Origin: Apis mellifera
Lineage: Eukaryota > Arthropoda > Insecta > Hymenoptera > Apidae
Reading direction: 5' to 3'
DNA length: 64,000 bases
Assembly (NCBI RefSeq): GCF_003254395.2
Contig: NC_037641.1
Coordinates: forward strand, 13,230,501-13,294,500
Both the position numbers and the translations under genes were made by a program. Below the pieces are notes generated by a model that saw only the letters and a program-made list of their open reading frames with translations, did not search any database and was not told the origin of the DNA. This document shows, one piece after another, positions 48,835 through 62,559 of this stretch. Every line of letters starts with the position of its first letter. Positions within the stretch are counted from its first letter, which is position 1.

Positions 48835-49060
48835 ATGCACGATGCGACCTTTGGTCTACCTCGGAAGCGAATGTCCTCGAGTGTCGTAAAGAACGCGGCC
48901 GCAACCCTCTCTGCTCGGCCCATTTAACCGTTTAATGGCGGGTCAAGCGGCAATAACGCCGCCAAATAATCATAAAAATGAGGTTGGTAGCCACACCGAA
49001 CCCCCTGCCGCGTTCGTAGCACCGCGTTAACGTCCTCCACACGCCGGCGACGTATCTTAC
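48835..49060. promoter_or_regulatory. Enhancer-like island with homeodomain/Caudal words
   Basis: It contains CATTTAACCG, TTTAATGGCGG, CAATAA, and CCGCCAAATAATCATAAAAATG; CATAAA (48971-48976) is the Caudal/Abd-B type word. TGGCGG (48936-48941) and CCGCCA (48959-48964) form a short inverted repeat around an AT-rich centre. There are no simple repeats inside. Confidence 0.25.
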
Positions 49061-50567
49061 ACGAACGTATCCTTACACGTTCGAGGCGAACGTTTAAGTC
49101 CGACTATTATATACCAACGATACAATCACCACCACCACCACTACTATTACCACCACTACTACTATTACCGCGATCATCACCGCGATGATGCACGCGCTTC
49201 TTCCTCTCGATTCTAAATTATCGTCGCGCGGCGCGATCGAGGGGACGCAAAAGGAGGAGCGAAGCCGCGACGGTGGCACGCGGTGGTGGGCCAAGAAAAT
49301 CACGCTCGACCCTGGACCCTGACCCCTTCGAACCGAGCAGGTAGCAGAATTGTTAAAGATCACCTTCTTGCTCCTTGCTTCAACCACCCGTTATCGTTCT
49401 TCGACGCGATACGACGCCACGCGAAATCGAACGACGACGCGTGCGCGTGAGAACGAGGAAAGAGGGGAGGACTCCTCGAAACGCGAAAACCGTAATAATA
49501 AGCGGTTCTCGCCGTTCTCGATCGATGTCTCGTTCCGACGTGATACGCGTCCGGATGGCGCGCAACGTGTAATAACGAAGGAAGAGCTACGAGTGTATAT
49601 CGTCGAGAGGGAGAAAGGAAGAAGAAAGGAAGGGAGAGCCGTGTGTTCTATCCTGAGGGCTCTACCCGATTGCGCAACGGTGCAATCCGTATCGCGGTAT
49701 CTGTTCACCCGATTGCCTCGATTTAATAAGCATATCGCGAAACTCTATGATTACGAAAGATCGCGAAAGCGTCCGGCGCCGTGCACGGATCATCTTTATT
49801 TCCAATTGGATCCACGGTGGTGGATCGGAAGGCCTCTCTCTCTCTCTTAATTGACGGAATGCCGACGGGGGAAGAAGAGGTGGGTGGGTGGGACCGGGGA
49901 GGGACCGGCCCGCATGGGAATTATTTTTAATAAGGATCCTCGTTCGCCTCCCCTCCCCTTCCTCCCGTCCCTTGCTTTATCTTTCGCGCGGACGAAAATC
50001 GAACCCGCCCGTACGTACGTTCGCTCGATGAGTCATTTATTTCCCTTTTATTTTTGCTTTTTTTTTTCTTTCGAAAGATCAAGATGAACTCGGCCCCTCG
50101 ATGTACGGAATTCGATTCGAGGAGAAATTCGGAAACGTCGCCAAACCTTCTCCCCTTCGTTACCGAACGATAAGAGATCGTTCGTTTCGAGCAAAGGGGG
50201 TAGCTGTATATAATCATAATTTATGCCATAATTACATTTATGACCCACTTTATCCTCGTAAATTGTCCACCAAGATCGAGACCCTCGGTTATTACACGCC
50301 GCCTCGGATACCATCGCCGATCGCCTTTTTCCTCCCTGCCTATTCCCCGTCGTCGTCGTCTTTTCCATCGTTCGATCTTATTAAGATCTACCGATCGGTA
50401 GGAAGCGAGCGAGAACGCACGGTGATAATCCGAATGCGAGGGAAAAAAAGATTGTATTTTTCTCTCGGAATCGATCGAATCGTTCGGGGAAAAGTAATAT
50501 TCTTGCGAAAATTACTTTTTGCCTCGTACGACGGATGGGGATTAATCATCGTATCCGATGATTAAGA

Positions 50568-50597
50568 GGGCGGAGAGAGAGAGAGAGAGAGAGAGAG
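50568..50597. repeat. (GA) microsatellite
   Basis: About 14 GA units. Confidence 0.9.
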
Positions 50598-51013
50598 GAA
50601 GGAAGCGAGAAACTGTCGCAAATTTCTTGTAAAACGGAGCAAGAGCGAAGAGGTGACGGATGGTGGATTCGGGGACGGGGCAAAGAGATTGGGCGAAATA
50701 AAGCGGTACACCGACATCCGGTGGAGAGATGGGGGGGAACGGAAATCGGTGTTGTTGATGCGAGAGTGATGGTGAAAGAGCGGAGTAGGGGGAGGGAGCG
50801 GGAGGAGGCAAGAAGGAGAATTCGTCGATCTTGCCGGAAACGGTGGGGGCTGCTCGTTTTCGTGGAGGGCAAAAGCGGAGGTAGGAGTGGACGCATTCCT
50901 GCCGCGATGAGACGCGGTGCCATTGGCTCCTGGGACGCGGAGCATCACACCGGTTGGCCGCCTTAATAATATAGTACGGCAGCCCAGCCAGCACCGACGA
51001 CTACCACACACTG

Positions 51014-51074
51014 CCTACCTACCTACCTACCTACCTACCTACCTACCTACCTACCTACCTCTACCTACCTACCT
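51014..51074. repeat. (CCTA) tetranucleotide repeat, about 15 units
   Basis: Nearly perfect CCTA units with one break near 51060. It is the reverse complement of the TAGG array at 25980-26025. Confidence 0.95.
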
Positions 51075-52928
51075 CCTGCGTTCCTCGACTTACCTACAGG
51101 AGGTTGTTGCCGCATCGTTGTTGTTGTAGTACTCGTACCTATCGGCTAACCGCTCGTTACCTTGCCCCCACGAACGGCGTTGGCCTTGCGCAAAGTATCC
51201 CGCCACTTCCTCCACTTGCGACGTTTCCTCGTCCACGGAATCGTCGCGCTCGCGTCTTCACTCCTCCCGTCGAACGTCCAACGTCTCTATTCGCTTCCAA
51301 ATTTCCGAGTTCGAATTCGATCGAGACGGATTCTAGATTTTTTTGAACTCTACAGAGAGAGATTGGGCGAGAGAGAGAGGAAGAGAGAAGAGGGGGGAAA
51401 AAGAAAAAAAGGAAAAGAAGAGAAAAAGAAGAAAAAAACGGGAGGGAACGAACGCATTAGGCATTTCTCGCCTCTAGACACCGGAGCGGCGAGGAACGAA
51501 TTCGGCCAAATTTCACAGTCCGACTTATGATTAGTCGATACGCAACCTATCATTACGCGTATTACCATCGCTAGCACGTTTGATCGAAAGCTTCCGACAC
51601 CCGACCACTACTGGTACGACCGACAGATACGTTCCTCGGTTGGATCCACGGCATACGTAATATGCGAGCGTCGTTAAAGTATAATTTTATACTCCGTTTC
51701 CTCCGACAGAATCCACATTTTTCATCCTTCCGTATCGAACGCGGCCCGCGATCGATTATTGCATTTTCTCGCGAAAACCTATAAACTCGAGATCGAGCGT
51801 CCATCAAACGAGATTCTTTCCCTCTCGCCGATAATCGACGCCTCTTCCCTTCTTCCCCCTTCCCAACGGGGATGTAGAGAGAGAGAGAAAAGAAAAAACA
51901 CGGCCGATCATTACCGTTCCCCGCGCGCCTCGGATCATTCGATTTGGTGGCACGCGTGAAAAAATTGCGCGCGTAACCACAACCCGCTTATGTTCGTTGC
52001 GGCTTGTTCCTTCGTGGATCGTATCGTATTATTCCCGCATCTATTTCGCGTCGAATATCACGCCACGCATTTGTCTCCTGGCTCACCTACTTATCCGCCA
52101 CTTGATTACTCAACCGACCGCTTTCCAGGAAGAAAAATCACCCTAGCTTTCGCAACGAAAAGGAAGGATTTAGAAAAACTCGTAATCTTCGATGACATCG
52201 CGCCGCGTTTCGATCGACGAGGGACGAAAACATTCGCTAATCTACCTAATCCAAGCCGTAAAAGCAGGTGTTCGATAGATGTTCGGTTCGTTTCGAGCGC
52301 GATCGAGGAATCGGAGTTGTGGGAAATAACAAAGTTTGCCGATGAAACGTAAATGCCGCGAAATCCACGCCCAATGATAGCTATTGAAGGAGAGAACCGG
52401 CCCCCGATTATACCGTCGAATCTGTGGCGTGGAAGGGGGAGGGCGCAGGTACCGTCATTACCATGCGGCATCGGACTCCGATCGATCGTCGACTTTCCAA
52501 TTAACTCGACGTAGCTGCGTCGACTATCATCATCGGTGAATACGCGCGCGAACGGAAGAAGGGAAAAAGGTGTGGCAGGATCGGATCGGATCGGTTGGAG
52601 AACGTTGTCGATGCGACGTGGTAGTGACACGAAACGACTCGAAAACGCACGTATCTTTGCGCGATTGCCTATTATTATCGCGCCACGTACGAGGTGGATC
52701 AGCGCAGAAGGCCCCTCCCCGGATCCCCCTTTTACGCGCGTATATATACACACACCCCTATCATCCGGAGCATCATCATCGGCCGCTCGCTCGTAGTACG
52801 CTACCAGAGAGGGGCCCGCGGGAGTGATTTTTGCGTGGGCAACGGCCGTTCCAATAAAATTCGAACGCCAGACAATTTTCGATTACGCGTGATCTCATTA
52901 ACTTGCCCCGTAGACGTCGGCCTTCCCT

Positions 52929-53015
52929 CCTCCTCCTCCTCCTCCTCCTTCCTTTTCGACGTCGTCGTCGTCTTCTTCTTCTTCTTCTCCTTCTCCTTCT
53001 CCTTCTCCTTCTCCT
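52929..53015. repeat. TCC/GTC/TTC compound trinucleotide tract
   Basis: CTC units, then GTC units, then TTC and TTCTCC units, almost purely pyrimidine. It creates a long stop-free arginine-rich stretch on the minus strand. Confidence 0.9.
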
Positions 53016-55074
53016 CACCCCGCCCACCTCTTTGCCGCTCCGTTGCTCTTTTTTTCCCTTCCACGGCCGCACCTCCACGGATTTCAGCTTCACTGACGCG
53101 GCCCGCACGTTCGAGGTCGCGGGACGATCATTATTTTAAATTCGCTCCAAATATTGCTACAAAAAGCGTATTGCATGCGTGTTGTTGCGGTGGTCGATCG
53201 AAACGAGGAAAGAAGAAGAAGAAGACGAAGGAGGGAAGAAGAGAAGAAGGGCCACACGGAGAGAAACACCCGGCACCACGTAAAATCGCGGTATCGCAGC
53301 CTATCGCGGACTTTGACCAAACGGGGAAGGGAGAGAGAGGAAAAAGAGAGAGAGGGGGGAGGGACGAGTAAGATGTAAATGCGAAAGAGGATCGACAAGC
53401 GCGTCGAGATGGAGAGGAGAAGCGAGAAAACGAGGGAAGCTGGAGATGGCGGCAGTAAGCGGGAGGTGGCTTAAAAATGAAGTAATATGGTAAAAATATG
53501 GCGGGCAATTTTGAAGAGAGACGGAGCTAAGCCTGTTATACCCAGCGCTGGGTACACACAGAGGGGGGTGCGTTTGTGTGCGGCCACGTAATGTCGGTAG
53601 GCCAACAACTCGGTAGATACGCCTCACTCGATCCGGCAGCGTAAAGATGGTCGTCCAAGATAGCGTAAAGTTAATAACGAACGGATGGATAGACGCGGAC
53701 GCGCCGCTCCGAGGATCTTCGCGGCAGGACGATCAAAACCGCGCGCGTTTTTCATCCTCTCTTTTTTATTTTTCTTTATTTATTCATTCCTCCCCGCCCT
53801 CCCCCTCCTTTTTTTTTTTTCTTTCCCGTTCGTCCCGACTCGACCGCGTAAATATGAAATCCCGCGAGCGTGTAGAATCACGATCCACCGCGGCGATGGA
53901 TACCACCACCACACCGCGGGACGTGTACGAGATGATCTCGCCGACGCAATGGCATCTCGATCCCGGAGGGATTACGGAGGGGGTGGGAGTAAAACCGAAC
54001 GAGCCGTGTTTTAATAACGAAACGCCGCCGTTTTTTCCACCTCGTTTCGCCTTCGATAAAAATCTGTAATCTAACGCGATCGTATCGAGCGCGAAACACA
54101 GAGCGCCATCTTCTCTTCTTCCCAGAGATTAATAATAATTAATGCATCGCGCCGCGTAAAAGTAGCCGCGATACACGGAGATTTCAACCGATCGTTGCCA
54201 CAACATTCTTCCACGAGATTTCTCGTTTCGTTATCGTGGTTACGGTTCTCGTAGGCAAGGAAGCGCGTAATTCCCGATCGACCAATTAGGATTGCGCTTC
54301 GCTCCCGACTCGATTACTCTTCTGCTTGTCATATCGGACGGAAGATCGGATTCTGCGGCTCAACACGCAACGATCGAACAGGATCGGAACAGGAGGAAGG
54401 GGGGGAGGATGCAACCCCCGTCGAGAACATCGGCGAAGCGTTGCGACTCTGGCCATTTCGATAGAACGCGCGTATCTACTTGGCGTTCGCGATCTACGCA
54501 ACCGGAACGCTTGCTCGATTTAAAGTCGCCGACTCGACCAATCTCCCGTCGTGGACTAAGCTGACGAGGCATCGTCCCCTTACGAGCGGATTACGGAAAG
54601 AAAAGAAGCTTTTCTCGCGCGGCGTGCAATAATCGTGGATCGGCGAGAAGAAGTGAAAAGAGATCGCGATAAATTGCCGTTTTTACGTGCCCCTTGACCC
54701 TCGACGAGCGCCACGATTTCACGAACGGCTGCAACGACGACGCGAACCGTGTCCTTGGCCGATGACTGGGCGCATAGTTTCGCGTTTCCCATTGGCACAC
54801 GCGCGCCACGCGTCTTCGTCGCGCCTTCCTTCCTTCCTTCCTTCCTTCCTATCGTTCCCCTCCGACTACAACTCGGATTCATATTGGATTCATACGGTTC
54901 CCGATCGTGGCGAATGGCCGGGAATAAAGCGAGACGCGTGACGAACAAATTGCGCGCGAGCCGCAAGGGAGGGATTTATAATTCGACGGCGAAAAACTTG
55001 GCGACGGATTAATAAATACGGGGACTCGCGATAAAAGGAGCTCGACGAACGTTTCTATTTTATGTAATACAGGC

Positions 55075-55260
55075 ACGATCGATCAACGACGCCCGAGATT
55101 GATCGAGAATGGTTGCGCGCAGGTGTTAAGACATACGCTCGCCAGACGCGTGAAAGGATTGGTCTACATTCCTGCGCCGCCGATTGTGCTCACCGGGACA
55201 TTGTAACAGCGGGAGCGCTTGTCTAACCCGCGATTCTACCGGAGATAGAGCTAGGATAGA
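55075..55260. promoter_or_regulatory. Complex-texture island
   Basis: A repeat-free stretch including CGCAGGTGTTAAGACATACG and CACCGGGACATTGTAACAG. No coding frame of note. It is distinct from the CpG-rich filler on both sides. Confidence 0.15.
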
Positions 55261-57231
55261 GTAGAGGTTCCTTCGGATCTACTACGGAACGCGTGTCACG
55301 GATCGAGAATCTTTTCAACGTCTGCTCCATACGCGCCGCGAACACGGATACCTCACCGTTGTCGTTCTCGTTCCTGCCCTAATCGGCCGACGAGAAGGAA
55401 GGAAGGGATCGACGAATTACGATCGCCGTAATTTTTACGACTATCGTAAAAGAGATCGTCCTCCCTCCCAATCATTAACGATCCGATCGAGAAGAGTCTC
55501 GATTTTTCGTAAAACGCGAATATCATCGGCGAAGATTGGAAGAAAAGTAGATGTTATCCTCTTCGATTCGCACGGATGTTGGGTAGAGCCGGTAGTAGGT
55601 AGGTAGGTGGGACTAGTCGCGATCGCGAACAAAACGAACGAATTTCCATTCGTGATTCGCGTGTGGAGGAGAGAATGCGTGCGTCCACGAGTCGTGACGA
55701 TCGAGCGACGGCTCGAGCGTGAACGAGGGCAATAAAATGAAAGGGGAGTTTGGTTCACGGCCACGGTAGACGCGATAAAAGAGTTTAAAAACGGTACGAC
55801 GACCTCGGACGTCGACACCGAAAATGGCCCCTTGCGAGTGTTGTGTCTGATCGCCGCTTTACAACCGCAAAGACCGTTCGCCGGATGGATTTGGCGCGCG
55901 GACCAACCTTCCCCCCCCCCTCACCCCCCCACCATACAATACCGTACGTGGAAAAATGCAGAAACGGAGCGCGGCGGCCGAGTTGGCGAGAAAACAGAAT
56001 CACGTTTTCGTTCACGGTACCGAGGTGAGGGACGGGGAGGAGGGATCATCGTTGACCGGGGGGGAGTGGTGGAAAGGGGAGGAGGGAGACGTATACAAGC
56101 GCGCGCGCGCGCGCAGAGATTCAATTACGATCGATCGACCGGCTTCGCTCTCGACAAATATCGGTCCGGTGCGAGATAAGGCGGCTCGTTTCGCTCGCTT
56201 CCTGGAGCCGAGGGCTATTAGCCTCGGATACGTTTGATTCATCGAACCGCTTTGTCACGGGACGCAACCTGGAGACCTCGACCACGATCTCCTGTTCCCG
56301 TCCAAGGGAGATTTCCAAGGGATCCCGCGAGAGTCGTCGAACGAAGTTTCGGATCGATCGATTCGGCGTTAATCGGTTGCCTCGATAGATTCGATTCGAA
56401 AAAGGGAAAGGGGATAAGATCGAGCGCGAAATAATAACGGACTCGCAAAAAACCGAAATCACGATCCCGTGGATGGGATCGAATCGGCCCATACCATACC
56501 CGTTGATATCGGGAATGACACTCGGAAACGAGTCTATTAGGCGGTCGATAACCACCGAGGCTGCGTTCTTCGAGACGCGCGGCCCGTAGTATCATCGGGC
56601 CCCATCGACATTCTTTATCGACGCGATAATAATTTATTACCTCGTCCCTCGTTCCGGTGTTCCATCGATCGTCGAACGGGCCGAAAGAATACTCGAGGAT
56701 GCTCTCGGCCGTGCGTAGTTACACCTTCGAGGATCGAAACGTTCCCCTTCAACGGCCAGATTCACGTTTTTACATGGAATGCCTTTTTTCCCCGCCCCTC
56801 CCCTACCAGGTTACATCTCGTTCTCCAAAAATAATATCTTCTTATCTCGCTTCTCCTTCTCCTTCTTCTTCTTCTCCTTCTTCTTTTTTCCTTTTTTCCC
56901 GTCCACGATCGAGACGATACGCGACTACTATTTTATTAAACGAGGAAGAAAAAAAGAGGAGGAGGAGGAGGAGGAGAAGGAGAGCAGGATCGTTATTATT
57001 AACGTAACCGAAGGAGTCGCATTAATGATACGTAATATATAAATACAAAAAAGATACGTTTCATCTCGATAATCATCGGCGCATGTTGAAACGGGCGGAG
57101 GTCGTCACCGACAGAGGCGGGGAACGCGAGTTAAGCCGAGCGCGCCTCATCTTCGTAAATCGAGTCTTCGACGTCCCTCTTCCAGCCCCATTTCAATATC
57201 CCCGGCTTCGTAAAAGCAATCGCTGATTCAC

Positions 57232-57300
57232 GGTGTAACGATCCAGGTGTATGAGATTTGCACCTTGCCGGGCCTCACGCATCGCGCGCCCCGGCGACCG
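57232..57300. promoter_or_regulatory. Paired E-box-like dyad
   Basis: CAGGTG at 57244-57249 and CACCTTG at 57261-57267 face each other across 11 bp. CAGGTG is the Snail/ZEB-type and bHLH-type site. The pair sits in a repeat-free stretch that ends in a GC-rich CACGCATCGCGCGCC run. Confidence 0.25.
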
Positions 57301-59391
57301 ACCCAACGACCGACCGTCGAAAGAAGAATCCTTTCATTTCCGACACGGGGATGTGCAGCCACGGAGATTAAATGCTACCGAAACCGTGGTAAAAGGGTAA
57401 AGTAAAAGTAAAACAAAATTCGAGAATAACGATACTCGTTTCGCCTCGAAACGGCTTCTCTCTCGATTTCACCAAAACGTTACGTTTTTTTGTGCGAAAA
57501 TAAGGGAGAGAAACTTTAACGATTTCCCTTTCAACCAAATTCTTCTACTCCTTACTCTACTTCATTTTCCAAGCGACGAATTACGTCGACACGAATTTTC
57601 TCGAAATCGCGCTAAAAATTTCGCACGTAAAAACTTCGATCCACCACGTTTTTCCTTTCCTCTTCGACTCGTTCCCAAGAGGCGGACGGTTCTTCGAACC
57701 GTTGAGAAAGAAAAGGAAAAGAAAGAGAGGAAAAAAAGAGAAAAGGAAAAGGCAAAAACTTAACGCGCGCAAACTGATTACGGGAGAAGGAAGATAGGAG
57801 GTCCGGTGATGGGCCGTTCGGTGAACCATTCCGAAGATGTCCGAAGGATGGAAGAAATATCAGATTCCTAGTATTACGAGTTTCGCGTAAGCGAGCTTCG
57901 AAGCGAGCGGCAATTTCCATTTTCTTGCGGCCGGGTGAGGAGAACGTAAAACGGCACGGAGGAAGATAGGAGGAGAATTTCTTTTCGTCTCTTCCTCGCC
58001 GTTTAGCAGTCGACCGCAAAATTAGCTGCGAGCTGTTCCAAACCTGTCCTTGAGCGAGATAAAATAAACGTCCCTTTTTGATGCGGCGACAAGAACGATT
58101 AGAGTCGACTCCTCCGCTTCGTTCGATGCTATTCGAGGAAGGGGGAGAGGAGGAGGGGGGCAAGCAAGCGATCGCTCCGTCCACTCTTTTCCGCTTTGGG
58201 AATTAACCTCGTACGGTGTTCCACGGCACGTAGAAGGCCTGGATTTCCGATGTAAGCGTTGCGAGCACCGGACCCCTCGAAATCACGCGTCCCAGGCGCT
58301 AACGAAGCTGCCCCCGTTCGCACCCTTGGACAGAGCAAGGGAAGGGGAAGTGTGGGCAGTCGGTAAATGTAAATCGATCGAAGCAACGTTCGTTAATTAG
58401 TCGTATCCCTCCCCTTTCCTTCTTTCTTCCGCAACCGTCGCTTTATTCCCCCTCCCTGGGAACCGTATCGACGCGTGACCCTTGACACCTCGAATCTTTC
58501 GACCTCGAGAAGGATCTTATCGACGAGAAAATGAATATCCTCGAAGTGGATTAAGAAAAGCTACGAAACGAACGTAAAGCGACGGCAAACGAACTTTTCT
58601 GAAAACGATAGAATTCCGCCGTGTCTTTCCTTCGGCTTGGATAAACTTGGATAAATATTCGCTATAATGCTCGTTTTTAACGAGTTTACCTACTCGAAAC
58701 GATCGACGAATCGAACTCGAGAATAATCAATAAATTTGATCATCGCCACCTGAGCAGGAGACAAGGGAGCGTCCGACACGAACACAACGGTCGGGGAAGG
58801 TTGGCGATGGTTCGAGACGAACGGTAAAGAAAAACCGTAGGGGAATATTATTAGGATCGGAGCCGGCGTTGGAATCGCGGTAAAAAGCAATTATTCATCG
58901 GAAGGAAAGGAAGAATTGGTGGGAGGAGGGAAGCGAGAGCGGTGCGTGTCCGGCGTGTATCGAATAATCAACCGGACGAAAATACTCGGGAACGCACGCA
59001 CGTTATAGGTACCTTTTACACGCGCCCCCTTTTTTCACCATGCCTCGTAATCGAGTTCTCCCCTTTAACAGGCGCTCACCTAATTAAGTCACCCGCGGGG
59101 TACCATGATTTATTCGGATCGTGTAACGAGAAATCTTTTGGGGAGCCGGGAGGGGGGAGAGAGACGGCTCGATATAGCGGGGGGGATATAGCGGGGGATG
59201 TAAACTTTTTGGCGGCCGGAGAAAGCCGCGGCGCGTTCGCGGCTTCGCCCGATACCATGTATCTTTTGCCGCGGTACGTAATACATGTATCGTTCTGTGC
59301 GGTGCCCTTCGATACCGCTGCTCCCCTCCCCCTCCCCCTCTCCGAATTCGCGCGCGGGGATCAACACCGTTACGTTCCTCTACGCGAAAAG

Positions 59392-59424
59392 GAACGAGCG
59401 AGCGAGCGAGCGAACGAACGAACG
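59392..59424. repeat. (GAGC)/(GAAC) tetranucleotide repeat
   Basis: Several GAGC units passing into GAAC units. Confidence 0.9.
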
Positions 59425-60580
59425 CTTTTTATACGCGCATGGAATGTCGGCGCGCCATGAAGAATGCCCTTCCCCATTCCTCCCTCCCCTCCGCCAGGTT
59501 ATCGATTCGATAAACGTCTCGATGCCTGTAACTCGTATAAGAGATTGGCGTCCAGATGAATCTCCGCTTTATTATTCAAACTTCGGTAAACTTCAAAATT
59601 TACGATAAGTAAACGATTAGAAGAGAAAAATGTCGGCCGAAAAGGAACGGAAAAGGAGGAATAAGTCGGAGAATCACGCGTGCACACACTGGAATCGCGT
59701 TTATCGGTGAAGATGAATGGATCCGACGAATCTTCTTCTTCCACGATCACCACGAATCTCGAAAAGGAAGGGAAGAACATAACATAAATTACACCGTTCC
59801 TTACAAACCTTACGATTAGCCACGCGGTCTATCCACTTTCGATCGAAGACGACGTTGTTCCTGTTAGATGCTCGAAAGAGAGAGAGAAAGAGAGAGGGGG
59901 CGGAGGGATTTGGAAACGGGTCCCTTTCTCGGGGCAAGCGTGGAAAATGGGGTGGTGCATAACGCGTGCACGATAACGGCATCGTGGGAAACCTCTGATA
60001 ATCGGATGATTTAACGCGATAACGCTATACGCTATATGAAAAGAATAAGAAAGAGGCGTACGAATCGTTTCTGACGAAAGAAGAAAATAATCCGGTGGAT
60101 TGGAAGGCCGTCGGCGACGTGTCTCGAATCCCTCGAATCCGGCCGAATCGATTTCGCAACGGGCACACTTTGGCTTTCTGTATCGCCGTGGTGAACGAAT
60201 CTCGTGCACGAACGAAATTTCCGCCGAAGGGCAACACGACCGAGAGGAGCTCCGTGCGATGACCGAGCCTCGGTAATTAACTCCCGAACGATCGCGTTAA
60301 GGCGTGAAAATATAAACGTCTCTTCCCTTTTGGAACAAACCGAGCACTCTCTGCCCGTACAGCGATCGTAACCTCGAAACGAACGCTCTTTTTTTCTCTC
60401 TTTCTCTCTCTCTCTTTCTCCACGGCCAAGATAATCAGCGTGATTCAATCTCGCTCGCGTTTCGACGTTCATCATTCTCGATTCGTCGCGTTTCCGACGT
60501 TTCGTAAAATGATGATCGCTCTAAGCGCGATAGATTTTCGATCGGAAAGAAAATAAAAACTGTGGAGAGGATAATATAAA

Positions 60581-60610
60581 CGTCGTCGTCGTCGTCGTCG
60601 TCGTCGTCGT
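60581..60610. repeat. (CGT)10 microsatellite
   Basis: Ten perfect CGT units followed by a T run. Confidence 0.9.
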
Positions 60611-62559
60611 TTTTTGCGAACCAACGAATTGCGCCGCGCGATTAGCTCGAAACTGCGTCGCGAGATCAAAAAAAAAAAAGAAAAAAAGAGGAAAAAGGAA
60701 AAAAAAAAGCTTGACGAATCGTAATGAAAGGAAGCCTGTTTGCCTCTTGTAGCGGCCACTGCTACAAGCGTTGCAGCCTTGTTACCAATTCGCTCTCCGC
60801 ATGGACTCCGATGGACGAACCTTTGGTTCGTTAGTCGCGAAAAAAAAAGAGGAAAAAAAACTCCTCTCGATTACGAATCACCCGTTTAATAAACCTCGAA
60901 GAGTCTTATTCGTCGTTCGCCACTACCATCGCATACCACCACCACCGTGGTTACGTCCACGTTCGATGATCGCGTGACGAGTCGTTCGAACCGCGAGTCG
61001 TTCTCTCGCCTCTTCTAATCTTGCCGAGAAATCTCGTTAAACCCGATAGTTGTAATCTTTCTTACGACACACACGGTACACGCTACTACTTTTCCAATCG
61101 ATGGTATCGATCTTCAAGATAGCCGACGCGCGATTCCGTTCCTACAATTTCAACCGATCGTGGAAAACGCTTCTTAGTTGGAATCGCCGCGTGAATTTAG
61201 AACGCGTGAAAACGCTCTGACGATAATAACGCGTGATTCTAAATAAAGACACGATTGAACACGCTCGACCACATCTCTCCAAATCGTTCCCTGGAATCAC
61301 ATACAATTTCCCCTGCAATTGTTCTCTACCGAGTTTAACCAGTACTTTCCCAATCATCGTATTATTTTCTCGTAAAAGAAGAAGAAGAAAAAAAAACGAA
61401 ATCAATTCGAAAGAACCGCGCGAAGAAATTTTTGCCAAGATCGTTGAATGTCACGAAGTTTTCGCGATATTCTCTCTCTCTTTCTCTCTTCTAGGTATAT
61501 AGGTACTATAAAACGCGAGATCAAAGGGTCAACGAAGGATGGAAGGAAACGGAGAAAAGGTGATACGTACACGGTGGAGGAACATCCGGGCGAGAGAGAG
61601 AGAGAGAGACGAGGTCCTCTTCTCTCGGAGGGTTTATGGTGGAGGTGAACAAAGCGGGTGGCGGTAACACGGCCCGTACGCAGAACTTCTCGTGTTTATG
61701 CGTCTACGGCTGGCCGCGCGAGTGACACTAATTAATGAAATAATGGCACCGAGACCGACGTACCCGCGAACCAAGGTGTCGAACGTCTCGCGGCGGGGCG
61801 TAGGCGGTTATTTACGCTCATTTGCTTTGCACGCTTTTGTCCCCTTTTGTCGCGTTGCCTACTTGCTCTCGCCACGCTACCTACCTCGCCACGTTCCCCC
61901 TCGTAACCCGTGCCAGACCCCCCTCGCTTCCTTCCTCGATAATTGAGTTTAAAGCCTCTCCTCTTCCCACACCGCTCCTCCTCCCCCCTTCCTCTTCGCT
62001 CCCTCCTTTCCCGACCGAATTCTCCCGGGAGAAGCTCGATAGGATTCGCTACGATTCCGTTCGCCGCTTTTCCCGGCGAAGTCGATCCGAGATTCGATAT
62101 CGCGCGCTGCGCGACGCGATTTTTGCGAGGTTCGTAAATCCACGGGACCCGACGGACCGACGAATTTATCCAATTCCACCAGACGAACTTTTTAATACGT
62201 CCGCGGCGGATGTATCCACTTTTCTTCCCTCCTCCTCCTCCGTGTAACCGGATACTTTCCGTCGCGCGCACCCCGCCCAACCCGATCCCGATAATTAATT
62301 GCGCGGAATCCACGCGCCCTGCCTTCGCCGATCTTTCCGCCAATTTCTCCCTCCCTTCCCGTGTCCGAAACATCGCGTGTCGGATGATCTCGCGACACCC
62401 ATGATTCACTCCGATACGCTATAGATAAAACCGCCCCATCTTCAACATCAGAGATAAACATCTTTCCGAAAATTCTTTCCGCCGTATCGACCGCCGAAAT
62501 AATTCTCCCTATAACGCGATTAATCCGTTGAAAAGCAGGCAAATTCGGACGGCATTCGG

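Noticed and set aside
52694..53371. Plus-strand open frame of 225 codons and its arginine-rich minus-strand shadow
   Set aside because: Both are produced by the TCC/GTC/TTC tract at 52929-53015.
54829..54852. Regular repeats such as TTCC, GAGTC and CCTA as CRISPR or satellite arrays
   Set aside because: They are plain microsatellites without spacers or unit length typical of CRISPR or satellite DNA, in a eukaryotic intron.
55357..55378. Possible 22-nt minus-strand microexon (pyrimidine tract, GATTAG, short exon encoding RNENDN, GTGAGG)
   Set aside because: Pyrimidine tracts and GTGAG words are frequent here, the linker lacks the usual DxNDN form, and no flanking EC exon exists to join it to.
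61732..62409. Minus-strand open frame of 225 codons
   Set aside because: Arg/Gly/Glu-rich translation of CpG-rich and polypyrimidine DNA without any motif; no splice or start support.
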